This document shows positions 1 to 10,048 of a DNA stretch of 64,000 nucleotides, one piece after another (the stretch's first letter is position 1; each line of letters opens with the position of its first letter). The notes beneath the pieces are model-generated. The model saw nothing but the letters and a program-made list of their open reading frames with translations, did not search any database and was not told the origin of the DNA. Origin of the DNA: Phragmites australis (taxonomy: Eukaryota; Streptophyta; Magnoliopsida; Poales; Poaceae). Location of the stretch: NCBI RefSeq assembly GCF_958298935.1, contig NC_084924.1, forward strand, positions 31,531,819-31,595,818, given 5' to 3'. Made by a program: the position numbers and the translations under genes.

Positions 1-1101
1 TCTCTTCAAGCACCCATAACGACAGTTTGTTAATCATCATCCTACTTAAACGATGTAGCTCTAAAAACCCTATTAGAACATCCAACAGACTCATAGTATC
101 TTAAAGATAGTATCCACTGTTGAGGCTTAAAAATATTTGGTTATAATATGTTTCTTGCAATGGAACACCCGTCGCCCGATCGTACAGGATGCCCAAACAT
201 TGTTCAAATCCCCACATGTTAGTACAAATTTCTGATGGTTTTATAACTATTGACGGTCTGCTCGCCATTTTTTTCATGCATGGTAAGTTGTTTGCACCGT
301 ACAATTGGCATTGCCAATGTAGCATTAGAACATAAGGGTTTCACTGGTTTTTATTGAGAGGAGCCGATCCGTCATGGAAGAGCGAACCATGGACCCCGAC
401 GCTGCAGGTGATACAGATCCATTCATCGTACGTTCAGATCAACAGGAGGTAAATTAAAGGCTAATCAGTTGGCCTCAGATTAGCATTTTGGCACATTAAT
501 CTTGGCCGTCAGTAACTCGGGTAAAATGGCTTACCCGAAGCGCAAAATTGTTACCGAGGCTCATGCCATAAGCTGTCATCACCGGCCAGTGTAACCTGAG
601 AAGAAACCAATCCAGAAAGCCCCTTTTGGTAATACGGAAAAGATTAGCAGAGTGGACCAAATCTAGATAATTTCTTGGAAGGAAAATCCAGGCACAGCCA
701 GCCGTCCAGAGATCATGCATGCTTTGCAGCAAGAAGAAACAAACCGAAAGAACTCCAGTTCCGCGACGATGAATCGAGAGTCACGAGAAGAAGAAGAAGA
801 GCAGCAAATGGCAAGACCAGACCACGGTGGCGCGGAAAAGATCAAAACCGCAGGGGGAAATCGAGGTTGAAGGTGGAGATCACCGCAAATGGAAGGAGCG
901 GCGGGGCGAAGGCGTGGAGCAAACAACGGCGGCGGCGGCAGCGGGTTCCTTCGCGGAGGTTAGGGCTCCGTTTCCTTGTGCGGAGGCGAGCTTTAATTAA
1001 AGCTTCGAGACGCTGGGCTCTGACGGGCCAGGCGTTGTGGTGTCGTTCCTGTGAGGAACCCTAGGCCCATGGGCTGATAAAGATTTCAGGCTTGTTACAC
1101 A
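1..1101. other. Unassigned flank, possible 5' region of a minus-strand gene
   Basis: No reading frame here matches a family I recognise. The stretch 660-1075 is GC-rich and, read on the minus strand, resembles a plant 5' untranslated leader preceded by promoter motifs at 1057-1075. Any coding part would run off the left edge of the window. Short open frames exist on both strands, but none has a domain or convincing splice context. I see no repeat termini here. Confidence 0.3.
1057..1075 (-). promoter_or_regulatory. Site II / telo-box-like promoter motifs
   Basis: AACCCTAG is directly followed by GGCCCATGGGC, a palindrome holding two TGGGCC/GGCCCA-type site II cores. In plants such motifs cluster just upstream of transcription starts of housekeeping genes. 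The position fits a promoter for the GC-rich leader at 660-1050 on the minus strand. Direction and target gene are inference. Confidence 0.35.
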
Positions 1102-1111
1102 CTTCTAAGTT
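1102..1111. repeat. Target-site duplication of MULE-1, left copy
   Basis: CTTCTAAGTT is repeated exactly at 9180-9189, immediately outside the two element ends. Read as 9 bp (TTCTAAGTT), the right element end gains one C. Both lengths fall in the range known for Mutator-like elements (8-10 bp, usually 9). Confidence 0.93.
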
Positions 1112-1275
1112 GAGTTTTTTTTATTTCTATATTTTTTTTAGTTAAAATTTAAATAAATAGATTACCGGGGAAAATATTTATAGAACTAGGCGCCCGCAGC
1201 CCTCTGAGAGGGCGGTTAGGGGTCCTAACCGCCCCCTGAGAGGGCGGTAGGCCTAACCGCCCCCTCAGAGGGTGG
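1112..1275 (+). repeat. Left terminal inverted repeat of MULE-1
   Basis: The sequence is an AT-rich outer part (1112-1180), then a GC-rich inner part with a run of CCGCCC(C/T)CTNAGAGGGCGG palindromes that continues with less symmetry to about 1365. Its reverse complement is found at 9012-9179 with only a few substitutions and short homopolymer length changes. Close similarity of the two ends suggests that insertion is not very old, or that the ends have been kept alike. Confidence 0.9.
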
Positions 1276-1738
1276 CAAGAGGGGGTAACCGCCCTCTCAG
1301 GGGGCGGTTAGGCCCTGAGGGGGGCGGTTAGCCCTAGCCGCCCTCTCAGATGGCGGTTAGGGCTATTTTTTTTCCTGTAAAATTATTTTTTTTCTATTTT
1401 ATCCTCTAAAAATGTATTATTTTTGTAATTAAAGAAATAAAAAAGGAAGGGGTCTAAGGAAATTAAGAAATTAAATTTGGAGTAGGTTATGTAATAACGG
1501 GAGAAAAAAATCAATAATTAGTAGTTGCAGCATTTTACGTGGGTATGGGGTGGGAACGAGGACAAACATAGTATTGAGCACATGGTGAAAACATATCAAT
1601 ACACTGTAACTGCGACGATACGATGAGGAAACAAAGGTGGCATGTACGGTTCGCACTAAGACCTACTTATTAGTGCGCCGATCCTAATCATAACATGCCT
1701 TAGGGAAGGAACGTATGTCGGGTTACATTATGTACTCT
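1276..1738. other. MULE-1 subterminal region
   Basis: GC-rich palindromic repeats run to about 1365, followed by AT-rich sequence. The stretch 1440-1738 lies just 3' of the zinc-finger gene and should hold its 3' untranslated region. I see no open frame with a recognisable product. Confidence 0.5.
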
Positions 1739-2335
1739 CTACTGCGTGTATCTAGGATACTTTCCCTTTCGGAGGACATCGGGACCTGCCGCCTTAGCAC
1801 GGCGGGCTCTCTCTCGCTTCCTTTCCCTCTCAGCCTCTCGAGCCTGAGCCACGGTACGATCGTGGGCCGCCTTCCTCATACGCTCTTCTTCCTCCCGCTT
1901 GAGGCGAAGCTCCTCTTGCTGTTGTTCGTACTCGCGACGTGCGTAGGCTTCCCTTCTCCACCTCATGTTCATGTCGACCCACAACTTCTGTGAGTCATTT
2001 TGCTCATTGTCGAGCCACTGAATAAAATCACAGAGCGGTGGAGGGGACTGAACAAATGGAACAAGATGAGCGGTTAGTAAAAGAGGGTGCGTAATCGGAA
2101 GAGATGAGGCGGATATCTGTTACCATACCGGTCGATAACCAATTGTTGCATGGCGAGACTTGTCATACTCGTAGTTGGCACACATGAAGAAATGCAGTCC
2201 ATAGGTGTATGAGATGTCATGCGACTCGCGGAGCTTACAAAGGTCACCACAGAAGTACATTGGTGGTTCGAGACCTTCAGGTACGGTAGTCCCCCAATGT
2301 TTCTTTGGTGGGCTCGATGGAGCTGAGGAAGACAT
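1739..2335 (-). CDS. GRF-like zinc-finger / coiled-coil protein of MULE-1
   Basis: Two exons are proposed: 2335-2129 and 2047-1739, joined in phase across an 81-bp GT/AG intron, giving about 171 residues. Exon 1 starts MSSS and holds a Cys/Gly-rich segment (MYFCGDLC) followed by GLHFFMCANYEYD. Exon 2 continues PPPLCDFIQWLD. The order Cys..Cys, then FF.C, then C.F..W resembles the GRF zinc finger, a putative DNA- or RNA-binding fold. The remaining 80 or so residues are highly charged (Arg, Glu, Lys, Gln) and look like a long coiled coil, ending in a basic stretch. No stop or frameshift interrupts it, unlike its two neighbours. A TATA box lies 53 bp upstream of the start. Its role in transposition is unknown; the family assignment is by motif only. 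Confidence 0.7.
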
Positions 2336-2387
2336 TGCACTTGAGAGATATGAGAAATGAGCGATGCTTCACCGTAAGGAGGTTCGG

Positions 2388-2397
2388 CTATTTATAG
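2388..2397 (-). promoter_or_regulatory. TATA box of the zinc-finger gene
   Basis: CTATAAATAG on the minus strand lies 53 bp from the start codon at 2335. The same spacing recurs in the related gene at 22147-22735, where a weaker ACCATAAATA occupies the equivalent place (22791-22800). The stretch 2398-2780 has no gene; it forms the upstream region of this gene and the 3' side of the PMD gene. Confidence 0.6.
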
Positions 2398-2791
2398 TTG
2401 GGGGAGGCAGGAGCATTGGATTCGCTCTTGAAGAAAGGAATGAGGGCATGGGCGTAGCTGCTAGGAGGAGCATCGGATTCCATCTTGAAGAATGGAAAAG
2501 TTTTGTCATTACCCATAGTCAGAGATTCCATGTTTATTGGTACCCGTGTTGTCACTGATTTGAAAAATCTGGGTAGTGTTGGCACATCTTGTTTAAAGCC
2601 TGCGGCAGGAGGCATGTGTTGTCAAGTCATGGTTAAAGTTTAGTGCTGTGGTCACTTCTTCATTGAACGTGTCTGAATATGAAATGCATTTACGAAATGC
2701 TAAGTCGACCATACAAAGTGAACGTGTCTTACTACATAGGAGTACATCACGAAGCGAATATGCATATGTTAGTTACATAAAATGTAAAATG

Positions 2792-5694
2792 CTACTCATG
2801 CCTCCCTCGTTGCCGTCGCCCGTGCGCCCCATCGTGGTCCCGATGCCGCTGGTTAACCCTCACGTGACCCCTGGAGTAGGTGAGGGGGTCGGGTGGGCCG
2901 ACGTGTCTGGTAGGACTAGTAGAGACCACCGGTGTCGAGGGCTCGTCGTGCGTGGGCTGTGTCCGAAGCGGTGCACTGGAAACCTGGGACCGCTGAAGGA
3001 CGTCGTAGTCAGGTGTGCCCCCGAAGAAGTCCCGGACGATGTCGTATGCGGTGTCGGGGCCAGCCTCATCCCCCTGACTAGGGTAGGAGGACTGTGAAGG
3101 CTCGGCATGCGTCCATGTGTACTGGCTAGAGGGGCCTGTGAACAAATAATCACGTTAGATACGAACAATATGGTTTTGAAAGTAGTAAAAAATGTATCAT
3201 TGTACCTGCGTGGTACGACGGTGCAGCAGAAGAAGGTCACGCTGACGTGCTGTAGTACGTTGCGGGGGGGGGGGGTAGGGCGTGGGGCCGCCGAAGACGG
3301 ACCGGCCTCGTCACCGAAGTAACCTGAGCACAGTTCTAACTTATTCTGCCGAAAGTATTAGAAAGTAGGAAGAAGAGTTCCCGGAGTACCTGACTGTGGA
3401 CGCACAGGGCTCGATCTACGAGGCTGCGTCGAGACTTGTGCAGACGGACCTAATGAATGTTTAATAACAATAAGTAAAGGATATTGGTCAATATTATTCA
3501 AAAGTATAATTCGTACCATGTTGCTCGGACCCTCCAGGACGTGATAGAAGGGGTCGTGTGGGTGCCGAAGCAGAAGAACGTCGGTGCACGTCAGACGGCC
3601 GAGACGACTCGGCGTGTACACCACTTGTCTTGGGAGGCGGCCCTGCTACATCTGTGCTAGATCGGCAGGAGGTGAGCTTCAAGGCGCACGTCGTCTTGTC
3701 GAAAACCCGTCTAATGAAGCTCGCAACATCCGACGCACTTAGGTGATGCCCTTGCCGGACGCGTTCCATGGCAGCAGTTGCATCCCTATTTACGTCATAA
3801 ATGATATCTGTCTGCGGAAACGAACAAAAGTGAACAATTGAAGTATATGGTTATGTTCATTCAATATGGAGTACGGACTTGAAAAAGTTACTTACTGCTA
3901 AAGCGGCGTCCTCGTCCCAATGCACCGGGTATGTCTCCGTTGTCGATGCGGCATGGGCCCGGACATCCTCAGGGGTGTACGTGACACGTGTCCGAGTACG
4001 TGGCACGTACCACCGTAGGTACTCCCTGAAGTTCCCCTCGGTGTGGGGACGCGCCTCATCAACGACGTCCTGTAGCGCTTGGGCCCATGTTGCCACGTAA
4101 GAGGCCAAGCGGTCCGCCCAGAGGTTGCCAGCTGGCTGGCCTTTCCGCGTGTACCTGCATTCATACCACGGCAAATGTAAGTGAAACTGAACTGAAGGTT
4201 GCTCAAACTATAACTTTGCAAGTGTACCTGTGGACTTGCAAGGGGACGGTACGGATGGGGACGACCGGGAATGCCTGGTGACGGCCAAACTGCCGCATGA
4301 CGTGGTGCGGTGAGTACTCTTCGACGTAGATGTCGAAGACAAGGGGCGCCTTGGTGAGCCAGTACTCCTCGTCGCGGGTGCACAAGGGTGACAAACCCAA
4401 CCCTGCCCATGTATGCACGGATCGAATGCTGTATGGCTCCCATACCACATCGTTGGGACGTAGCCTGTCGAACTGGGTACGAAAATGCTCGTACGCGCTG
4501 CGAGGCTGCTCGTGGGCCCAGTGTGGCTGAGTGACAAACATGAATACAAATATTCAGCGACTAGCATAGTACGAACGAAACTGTTAATATAAAATACATA
4601 CCCGTCGACGACACCACAGCGAGGCCATTGTGGGCGCGTCCTCGTCCGTCTCGTCGTACCATTCCTCTGGGTACGGGGAGCGATCCACCACCGGCCTGCT
4701 TATGGCGAAATGCTCGTACGACCATAGCTGAAGAAGAAGTGGACACCCGGCGAAAGTGGCTAGAGCCTCCTTCTTCGTGCATGCGTCGCAGAGCGCCCGA
4801 TACGTCGCAGCAAGAACAACGGATGCCCAGCTGAACTACGGTATGTCCTCCGCATCAGCGTCCGATATCGACCGGGCGTACGGCACAAGTGTCCTCGTAA
4901 CCAGGTGGCCTTGGCCACTAGTGAACATCACCCATCCAAACAACCAAAGGAGTTAGGCCTCCAAATGTCTCGAGACCGCGTATGCGTTGGCGTGTGGGTG
5001 GGTGTACGCCGGCTGCAAAAATGACTGGTGTCAGAAAGGATCATTACGACATACTTTGTTAGTATTCTATAGGTTCCATGTTACCGTACCTGGAACTATA
5101 GGATCCACTTCTTCGTTGGCCCTCGTGCATCGGATAAGAACTCAGGCACGTAGGGGGGTGCGTCTGCGTTTCGCTGCACCGGCCCAAATCGCTGATGCAT
5201 GTCGTTGATCCAGTCATCCTGCATATCGATGACCCCAACAGCAGCTCCCGCGCAAGGAAGGCCTAAGAGGTAGGACACGTCCTGCAGGGTCGGGGTCATC
5301 TCTCCGCACGGTAGGTGGAACGTATGTGTCTCCGGCCTCCAACGGTCGACCAGTGCTGTTATCAGCGACCGATCGAAGTAGAAATGACGGGCTGCAACCT
5401 CGGGGTTCTCCGTCGATCGGGCCTCGACCAACCGGCAAAGCGGTAGGAGTCCGGCCGCTGCCAACCTACAAGTATTGCAGTACATCAATAATATGTAACA
5501 ACAGCAGTGATATGACAATTTTGTATCAATTTTTGTTAGTACCTGTGGGTCCATCGCTCGTCTACCGTCAGCAGCTCTCCGAGGCCTCGTGGCCGAAACA
5601 CTCCTAGCTCCGTCTGGTGCTTAGCGGATAAGAAGTTGTGATGCTTCTTGTCCACGGCAGGGTCCAAAAGCTCCGGGGTCGAAGGGTGAGCCAT
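2792..5694 (-). pseudogene. Plant mobile domain (PMD) protein of MULE-1, with stops
   Basis: PMD (aminotransferase-like) proteins occur as host genes (MAIN/MAIL1) and inside transposons. Nine exons are read on the minus strand: 5694-5543, 5465-5090, 5012-4602, 4526-4228, 4154-3896, 3811-3517, 3449-3390, 3323-3206 and 3135-2792, mostly with clear GT/AG borders. Family features include the segment ETHTFHLPCGEMTPTLQDV, the LLGLPCAG block, LLLQLWSYEHF, and RQFGRHQ near the end of the domain. The last exons are Pro/Ser/Thr-rich and low in structure. Three in-frame stops break it: 5096-5098, 4953-4955 and 4836-4838. Each could come from a single C-to-T change. Not all later exon phases were checked. 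It lies between the zinc-finger and transposase genes, in the same direction. Confidence 0.8.
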
Positions 5695-5849
5695 ATCTGC
5701 ATTTGAAAGGCATGTACATTAATACATTGATAAATAAATACAACAACAATATACTTTCAATGCAAATTAACTATATGCAAAATTAACTATATGCGAAATT
5801 AACACATATTAAAATGGGACAAAACTAGCTGAATACACATGAAGCTCAC

Positions 5850-8461
5850 CTAGACAACATGTGCATCACCGCCTGCAGTTTTGGGACAATATTTGTAAGT
5901 GTGACCTACTTCATTGCACTGACTGCATCGCTTGATCCTAGGGCCAGCCTCGGATTCATCCATATCGTTGCGAATCCGACAAGTTTGTCTTCGCCCCGGT
6001 GCGTTCTTCATCTTTCCCAAATCAGGCACATATATTCTTGCAGGCCCTGGGTTACTTGTATAAGTGTCAACAATGCCGTAACCATACAGCTCCTGGTTTC
6101 ATGTGTTCAGTACTTGATCTTTCATGAAATATTGTGACACATATTGCCTTGGAAGCATATGGTGCTCCGCGCACGCAGCTATGACATGTGTACAAGGTTT
6201 GTGGAGTAATTGTGGCTTTTGACAACTACATATGCATGTCCCACTCCTTAGCACACACTCTTAAACATGCCGCTCACGTCTACCCCCCTCCGACCCTTAT
6301 CCCGACACAGGACACTGAACCTGTGCTCTGCAGTGCCCTCTTGATTTGCGTGATGCATGTGGGCCTTCCTATTTGCCTTCTCCATGTACTCACACAGCAT
6401 CCGGCCGTAAAGCATACGATTGTCCTCCATTACAACCTTAGCAGCTGCATACCGATCAATGAAGTACTTGCAGGTCCCATGCAAAATGCCTTCTACAATT
6501 CCAACTAGCGGTAGGGACCTCATTCCTCGCATGACCCAGTTATAAACCTCTTCAAGGTTTGTAGTCATTACTCCATACCTGGCACCACCACTGTCGTACA
6601 GCAAAGCCCATTTTTTATTCGGCTCATTGCGTATCCACTGTGAAAAGCTCCTAATAGATGAGCCCGATCTCCTTACAATCTGCGGAGTATCGGTTGGGAG
6701 AGAACCGAGAGCTATTGGTTCCTCACCGTTAGGTGCAACCTCCGCAGTTTGTTTAAGAGTCAGTTCATCAAGTCTTGCCCATAATGCGTTGAACTTACGT
6801 TGCTGGTTCTGACTGCACAACTTCTTGAAGAGTTTCATTAATTCTTTGTTTTTAAACTATCTGTAGAAGTTCGCACCCATATGGCGCATGCACCACCTAC
6901 TTTTGAGATCTGGCCACTGTACTGGTACACCCCGTCGCACGCTACCGTGTTGCATATCCAGCAAAGCCTGCAACAATCCTGCATATCTATCATGAATGAG
7001 ACACACATCTGGTCGGTCAAGAACAATTGCATGCTTCACCCGCTCTAGGAACCAATACCAGCTGTCCCCGTTCTCACTCTCCACGAACGCAAACCCTAGT
7101 GGCAGGACTTGGTTGTTACCGTCGACCCCTATTGCAGACAAAATCTACCCTTTGTACTTCCCAGTCAGGAATGTTTCATCTAGGCATATGATGGGTCGGC
7201 AATATCTAAATGCTTTGATAGTTACACCGAATGCAAAGAAAGCACGCTGCAACACTCTTTTTCCGCTGTACTCCACATCAATAGAGGGGTAATGCTTAAT
7301 ATCATAGTAGCTGCCTGGATTTCTTGCACAAATTGTGGCTAATTGACGAGGTAGATTGTGATACGAATCTTCATATGTACCGAACCTCATCTCAATAGCC
7401 TTTTGTTTCGCCCTCCATGCCTTCGCATAGTTTATTGAGTACTGGAACCTTTGCTCAATAGTACGGATTATTCATCGTGGCTCATACCTTAGGTTGTCCA
7501 TAATCTCTCCGTACATAACATTTGCAATGAAAGCAGAAGACAGGTTCCGGTGGGCGAACTCTATTTCCTCAATGTGACAATTATGTTCCTTAACTATTGA
7601 GCATTGCCAGTAGTCTGCCCATTTCCCTCTGAATACGTGCACCCGCCAAGGGCACTGAAGAACCAAGCACTTCACATTATACTCTCTTTTACTTGATTTA
7701 ACAACCTTGAATTGCCTACAAAGAGACAATTACCAGAATTTCACTGCATCAATAACTGCCTCTTTTGTAGGGTACATAGCACCCTGTGACACCTCATTCT
7801 CATGGTACTGCCACGGTGTCTGGTCAGCCTCGCTAACCACCAACTTCGAAAATTCTTGATCCCGCCACTCTGCAGGAACTGGAGCATTAGCCTCCTCATC
7901 AGACGAATCCCCATCGGCAAGGCCTTCCTCCAACTCTTCATCCTCCAAATCCGTATCTTCAATGATGCTAGGGATGTGCTCCCCTTCATTAGCTACACCC
8001 ATCGGCTGCAGCTCTGGAACATCACCATCCTCCTCCCTGGACCCTACATTAGCCGTCTCTGACTCAACTTCCACTGCCTCACTTGGTCCTACAACTGCTT
8101 CTACAGAGTTCACATCATTTTGATCTTTCAAGTACGCCTCAGCTAATAAAACAAGCGGCAGGCCACGTTCACAGCATATATCTACATACTGCCTCCAAGT
8201 TGATGTGGCTTCGATGGGAACAAGCTCACCAAAGTATCCTTGACTAGCACGGCTCAGAACACCTTTCAACTTCAGCTCATATTGATGCGGATCCAGTTGA
8301 AAAAACCGCATGAGCCATTTGCATACACCCACAATAGTCCTCTCATTAGCCTTACTAAGTCCCTTCATGACATGACGAAATCCAGAGAGATCTACACCGT
8401 TGGGACCGTACCTAATTTCACCCTCACCATAATATATCTGAAAAAATAATTTGTCTGCCAT
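5850..8461 (-). pseudogene. MuDR/MULE transposase of MULE-1, with stops and a frameshift
   Basis: The start is taken at MADKLFF (8461), just after a splice acceptor (TTTCCAG). Domains in order are: an N-terminal region; an acidic Glu/Asp-rich linker; a WRKY/GCM1-type zinc-binding segment (CLVLQCPW...HNCHI, about 7,570-7,670); the MULE catalytic domain with candidate acidic residues in CLDETFLTGKYKG, LIHDRYAGLL and TTNLEEVYNW; a SWIM finger (CICSCQ...CTHV); and a CCHC knuckle (CSQCNEVGH). In-frame stops lie at 7730-7732, 7469-7471, 7142-7144, 6854-6856 and 6099-6101. A shift of frame is needed near 6250-6300, beside a C6 run, to reach the SWIM finger. Apart from that, the frame is kept for more than 2 kb. 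A working copy would be about 870 residues, normal for this family. Confidence 0.9.
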
Positions 8462-8870
8462 CCCTGGAAACACCCGCAAATATAACCCATGTTAAGACAA
8501 CAAACTATATTTCTGATTATCGGATAAAATAGTTTTTAAATGGTACCCTTTGTTCGCAAATTATTATCAAATGTTGCCTCATACGCCCACAGGTACAAAT
8601 AATATACTAAAAACTATATACTACAAATAACATACGGAAAATAATATACTAAAAATAATATTCTATATTTAACTGCTATCGTACCATTTTCTAACAAACA
8701 AAAATAAAAAGGGGAAAAAAATTACCTGAATTTTTTCTTCAAATCCACAGCACAAATGCAGTAGGGCTTCACCGACCTCCCTTCCTCCCCTCTCCTCTCC
8801 TCTCTACTTCCCTCTCTTCTTAAATTTCACTTTTTTCCGAATTTTATGAGGTTTTCCCTATTTTTTGGGC

Positions 8871-8878
8871 TACTTATA
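8871..8878 (-). promoter_or_regulatory. TATA box of the MULE transposase
   Basis: TATAAGTA on the minus strand lies about 410 bp upstream of the chosen start codon, just inside the right terminal repeat region. A leader intron ending at TTTCCAG before 8461 would join the two. In Mutator elements the terminal repeats supply the promoters, which fits this place. Confidence 0.45.
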
Positions 8879-9011
8879 GCCGAGAGGGCGCAGGGGGCTG
8901 GTGCGGCGCGGCGGGGTGGGCGGAGCCCTCACCGCCCCCTGAGAGGGCGGTAAGGAGCTCTACCCGCCCCCTCAGGGGACGGTAAGCGCGTGGGCCGGGC
9001 GGGAAGGCCCT

Positions 9012-9179
9012 AGCCGCCCTCTGAGGGGGCGGTTAGGCCTACCGCCCTCTCAGGGGGCGGTTAGGACCCCTAACCGCCCTCTCAGAGGGCTGCGGGCGCC
9101 TAATTCTGTAAATATTTTCCCCGGTAATCTATTTATTTAAATTTTAACTAAAAAAATATATAAAAATAAAAAAAAACTC
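9012..9179 (-). repeat. Right terminal inverted repeat of MULE-1
   Basis: This is the reverse complement of 1112-1275. GC-rich palindromic sub-repeats extend inward to about 8898 but diverge from the left side there. The 10-bp duplication CTTCTAAGTT follows at 9180-9189. Confidence 0.9.
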
Positions 9180-9189
9180 CTTCTAAGTT

Positions 9190-9437
9190 CGTCTGTTTCT
9201 GCTCGCAAAGATCAACTAATGTTGATGTAACCGTGGCCCAGTATCACATTCCCGGATTTCCACCACCACAAATGCTGCCCGACTCACCGCACTATCCTGA
9301 CCGCCCCAATGGCAATCCTACCATGGGTTCGAGTACCGTGTTAGATGGGTATATGTATGCATATTCTCTTTTATTTATGGGCACAGCGGGTTGGGAAATA
9401 TGAGCGGACGTAGAACTCTATATTTATCAAGCTAGAT

Positions 9438-9500
<63 letters not shown>

Positions 9501-10048
9501 CTATCGGACTAGGTTGAAATAGTATATACATGCAACTTAATATATTTTACAAATATATATTTGTATCTATCGGATTATATTAAAATAGTATATACGTGCA
9601 ACTAAATATATTTTTTATTAAAATTATACATATAAGTCAAACTAAAATCACAACCAATCACAATTGCTCCCCCTCCCTCCGCCATTTTTCTTACTCTCGC
9701 TCAGATCCGCGCATGAGACCCATCGAGAGCCTCTCACTCGACCGGCTGCTCCACGCGTCGCTTGCTAGCCGACAGCATCGCGCGCGCGGCCGTCGTCCTC
9801 AACACCAAGCTCAGGCCGCTTGATATATATCAGGTCGTCCTCAACACCGGGCTCCGACTGGATCTTGGGGCTCGAGCCGCTTGATGGTCCTTAGGCCAGG
9901 GGATGAGCAGGCTGGGGCGCTGGGGCTAGAGCCCATGGTGGGCCGCCATTGTCGCCCCGCCGAGGCAGCCCCCTGGTTGTCGTCGATAGCTGCGGGTTCA
10001 CGGTGGTGGGACGGGTTCACGACGAGGATGAGTTCCTGAGTTGGTGCC
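9190..10048. other. Spacer with microsatellite and short GC-rich duplication
   Basis: 9440-9494 is an uninterrupted (AT)n tract. From about 9700 the DNA becomes GC-rich and holds an imperfect direct repeat: GTCGTCCTCAACACC occurs near 9796 and again near 9834, each followed by a GCCGCTTGAT motif. It precedes the DVR copy but encodes no plastid transit peptide in frame; a TGA at 10037-10039 closes the DVR frame just before its ATG. Confidence 0.6.
9440..9494. repeat. (AT)n microsatellite
   Basis: About 27 AT dinucleotides in a row. Such tracts vary in length between individuals and are prone to assembly error. Confidence 0.9.

Larger units (their letters stand above)
1112..9179 (-). mobile_element. 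MULE-1: full-length Mutator-like DNA transposon with three genes
   Basis: This 8,068-bp element starts GAGTTTTTTTT and ends AAAAAAAACTC. The inverted ends match for about 165 bp and a perfect 10-bp duplication flanks it. All three genes lie on the minus strand: transposase (5850-8461), PMD protein (2792-5694) and GRF-like zinc-finger protein (1739-2335). Inside each end are GC-rich palindromic sub-repeats built on CCGCCCTCTGAGAGGGCGG. The structure is complete, but the transposase and PMD frames carry premature stops, so the copy is not expected to move unaided. It could still be mobilised in trans because its ends are well preserved. It landed 37 bp from a promoter-like motif (1057-1075). 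Confidence 0.93.

Noticed and set aside
1188..1365. CRISPR-like or satellite interpretation of the GC-rich repeats
   Set aside because: The repeats are palindromic and irregularly spaced, and they recur inverted at the other end of MULE-1, so they are transposon subterminal repeats.
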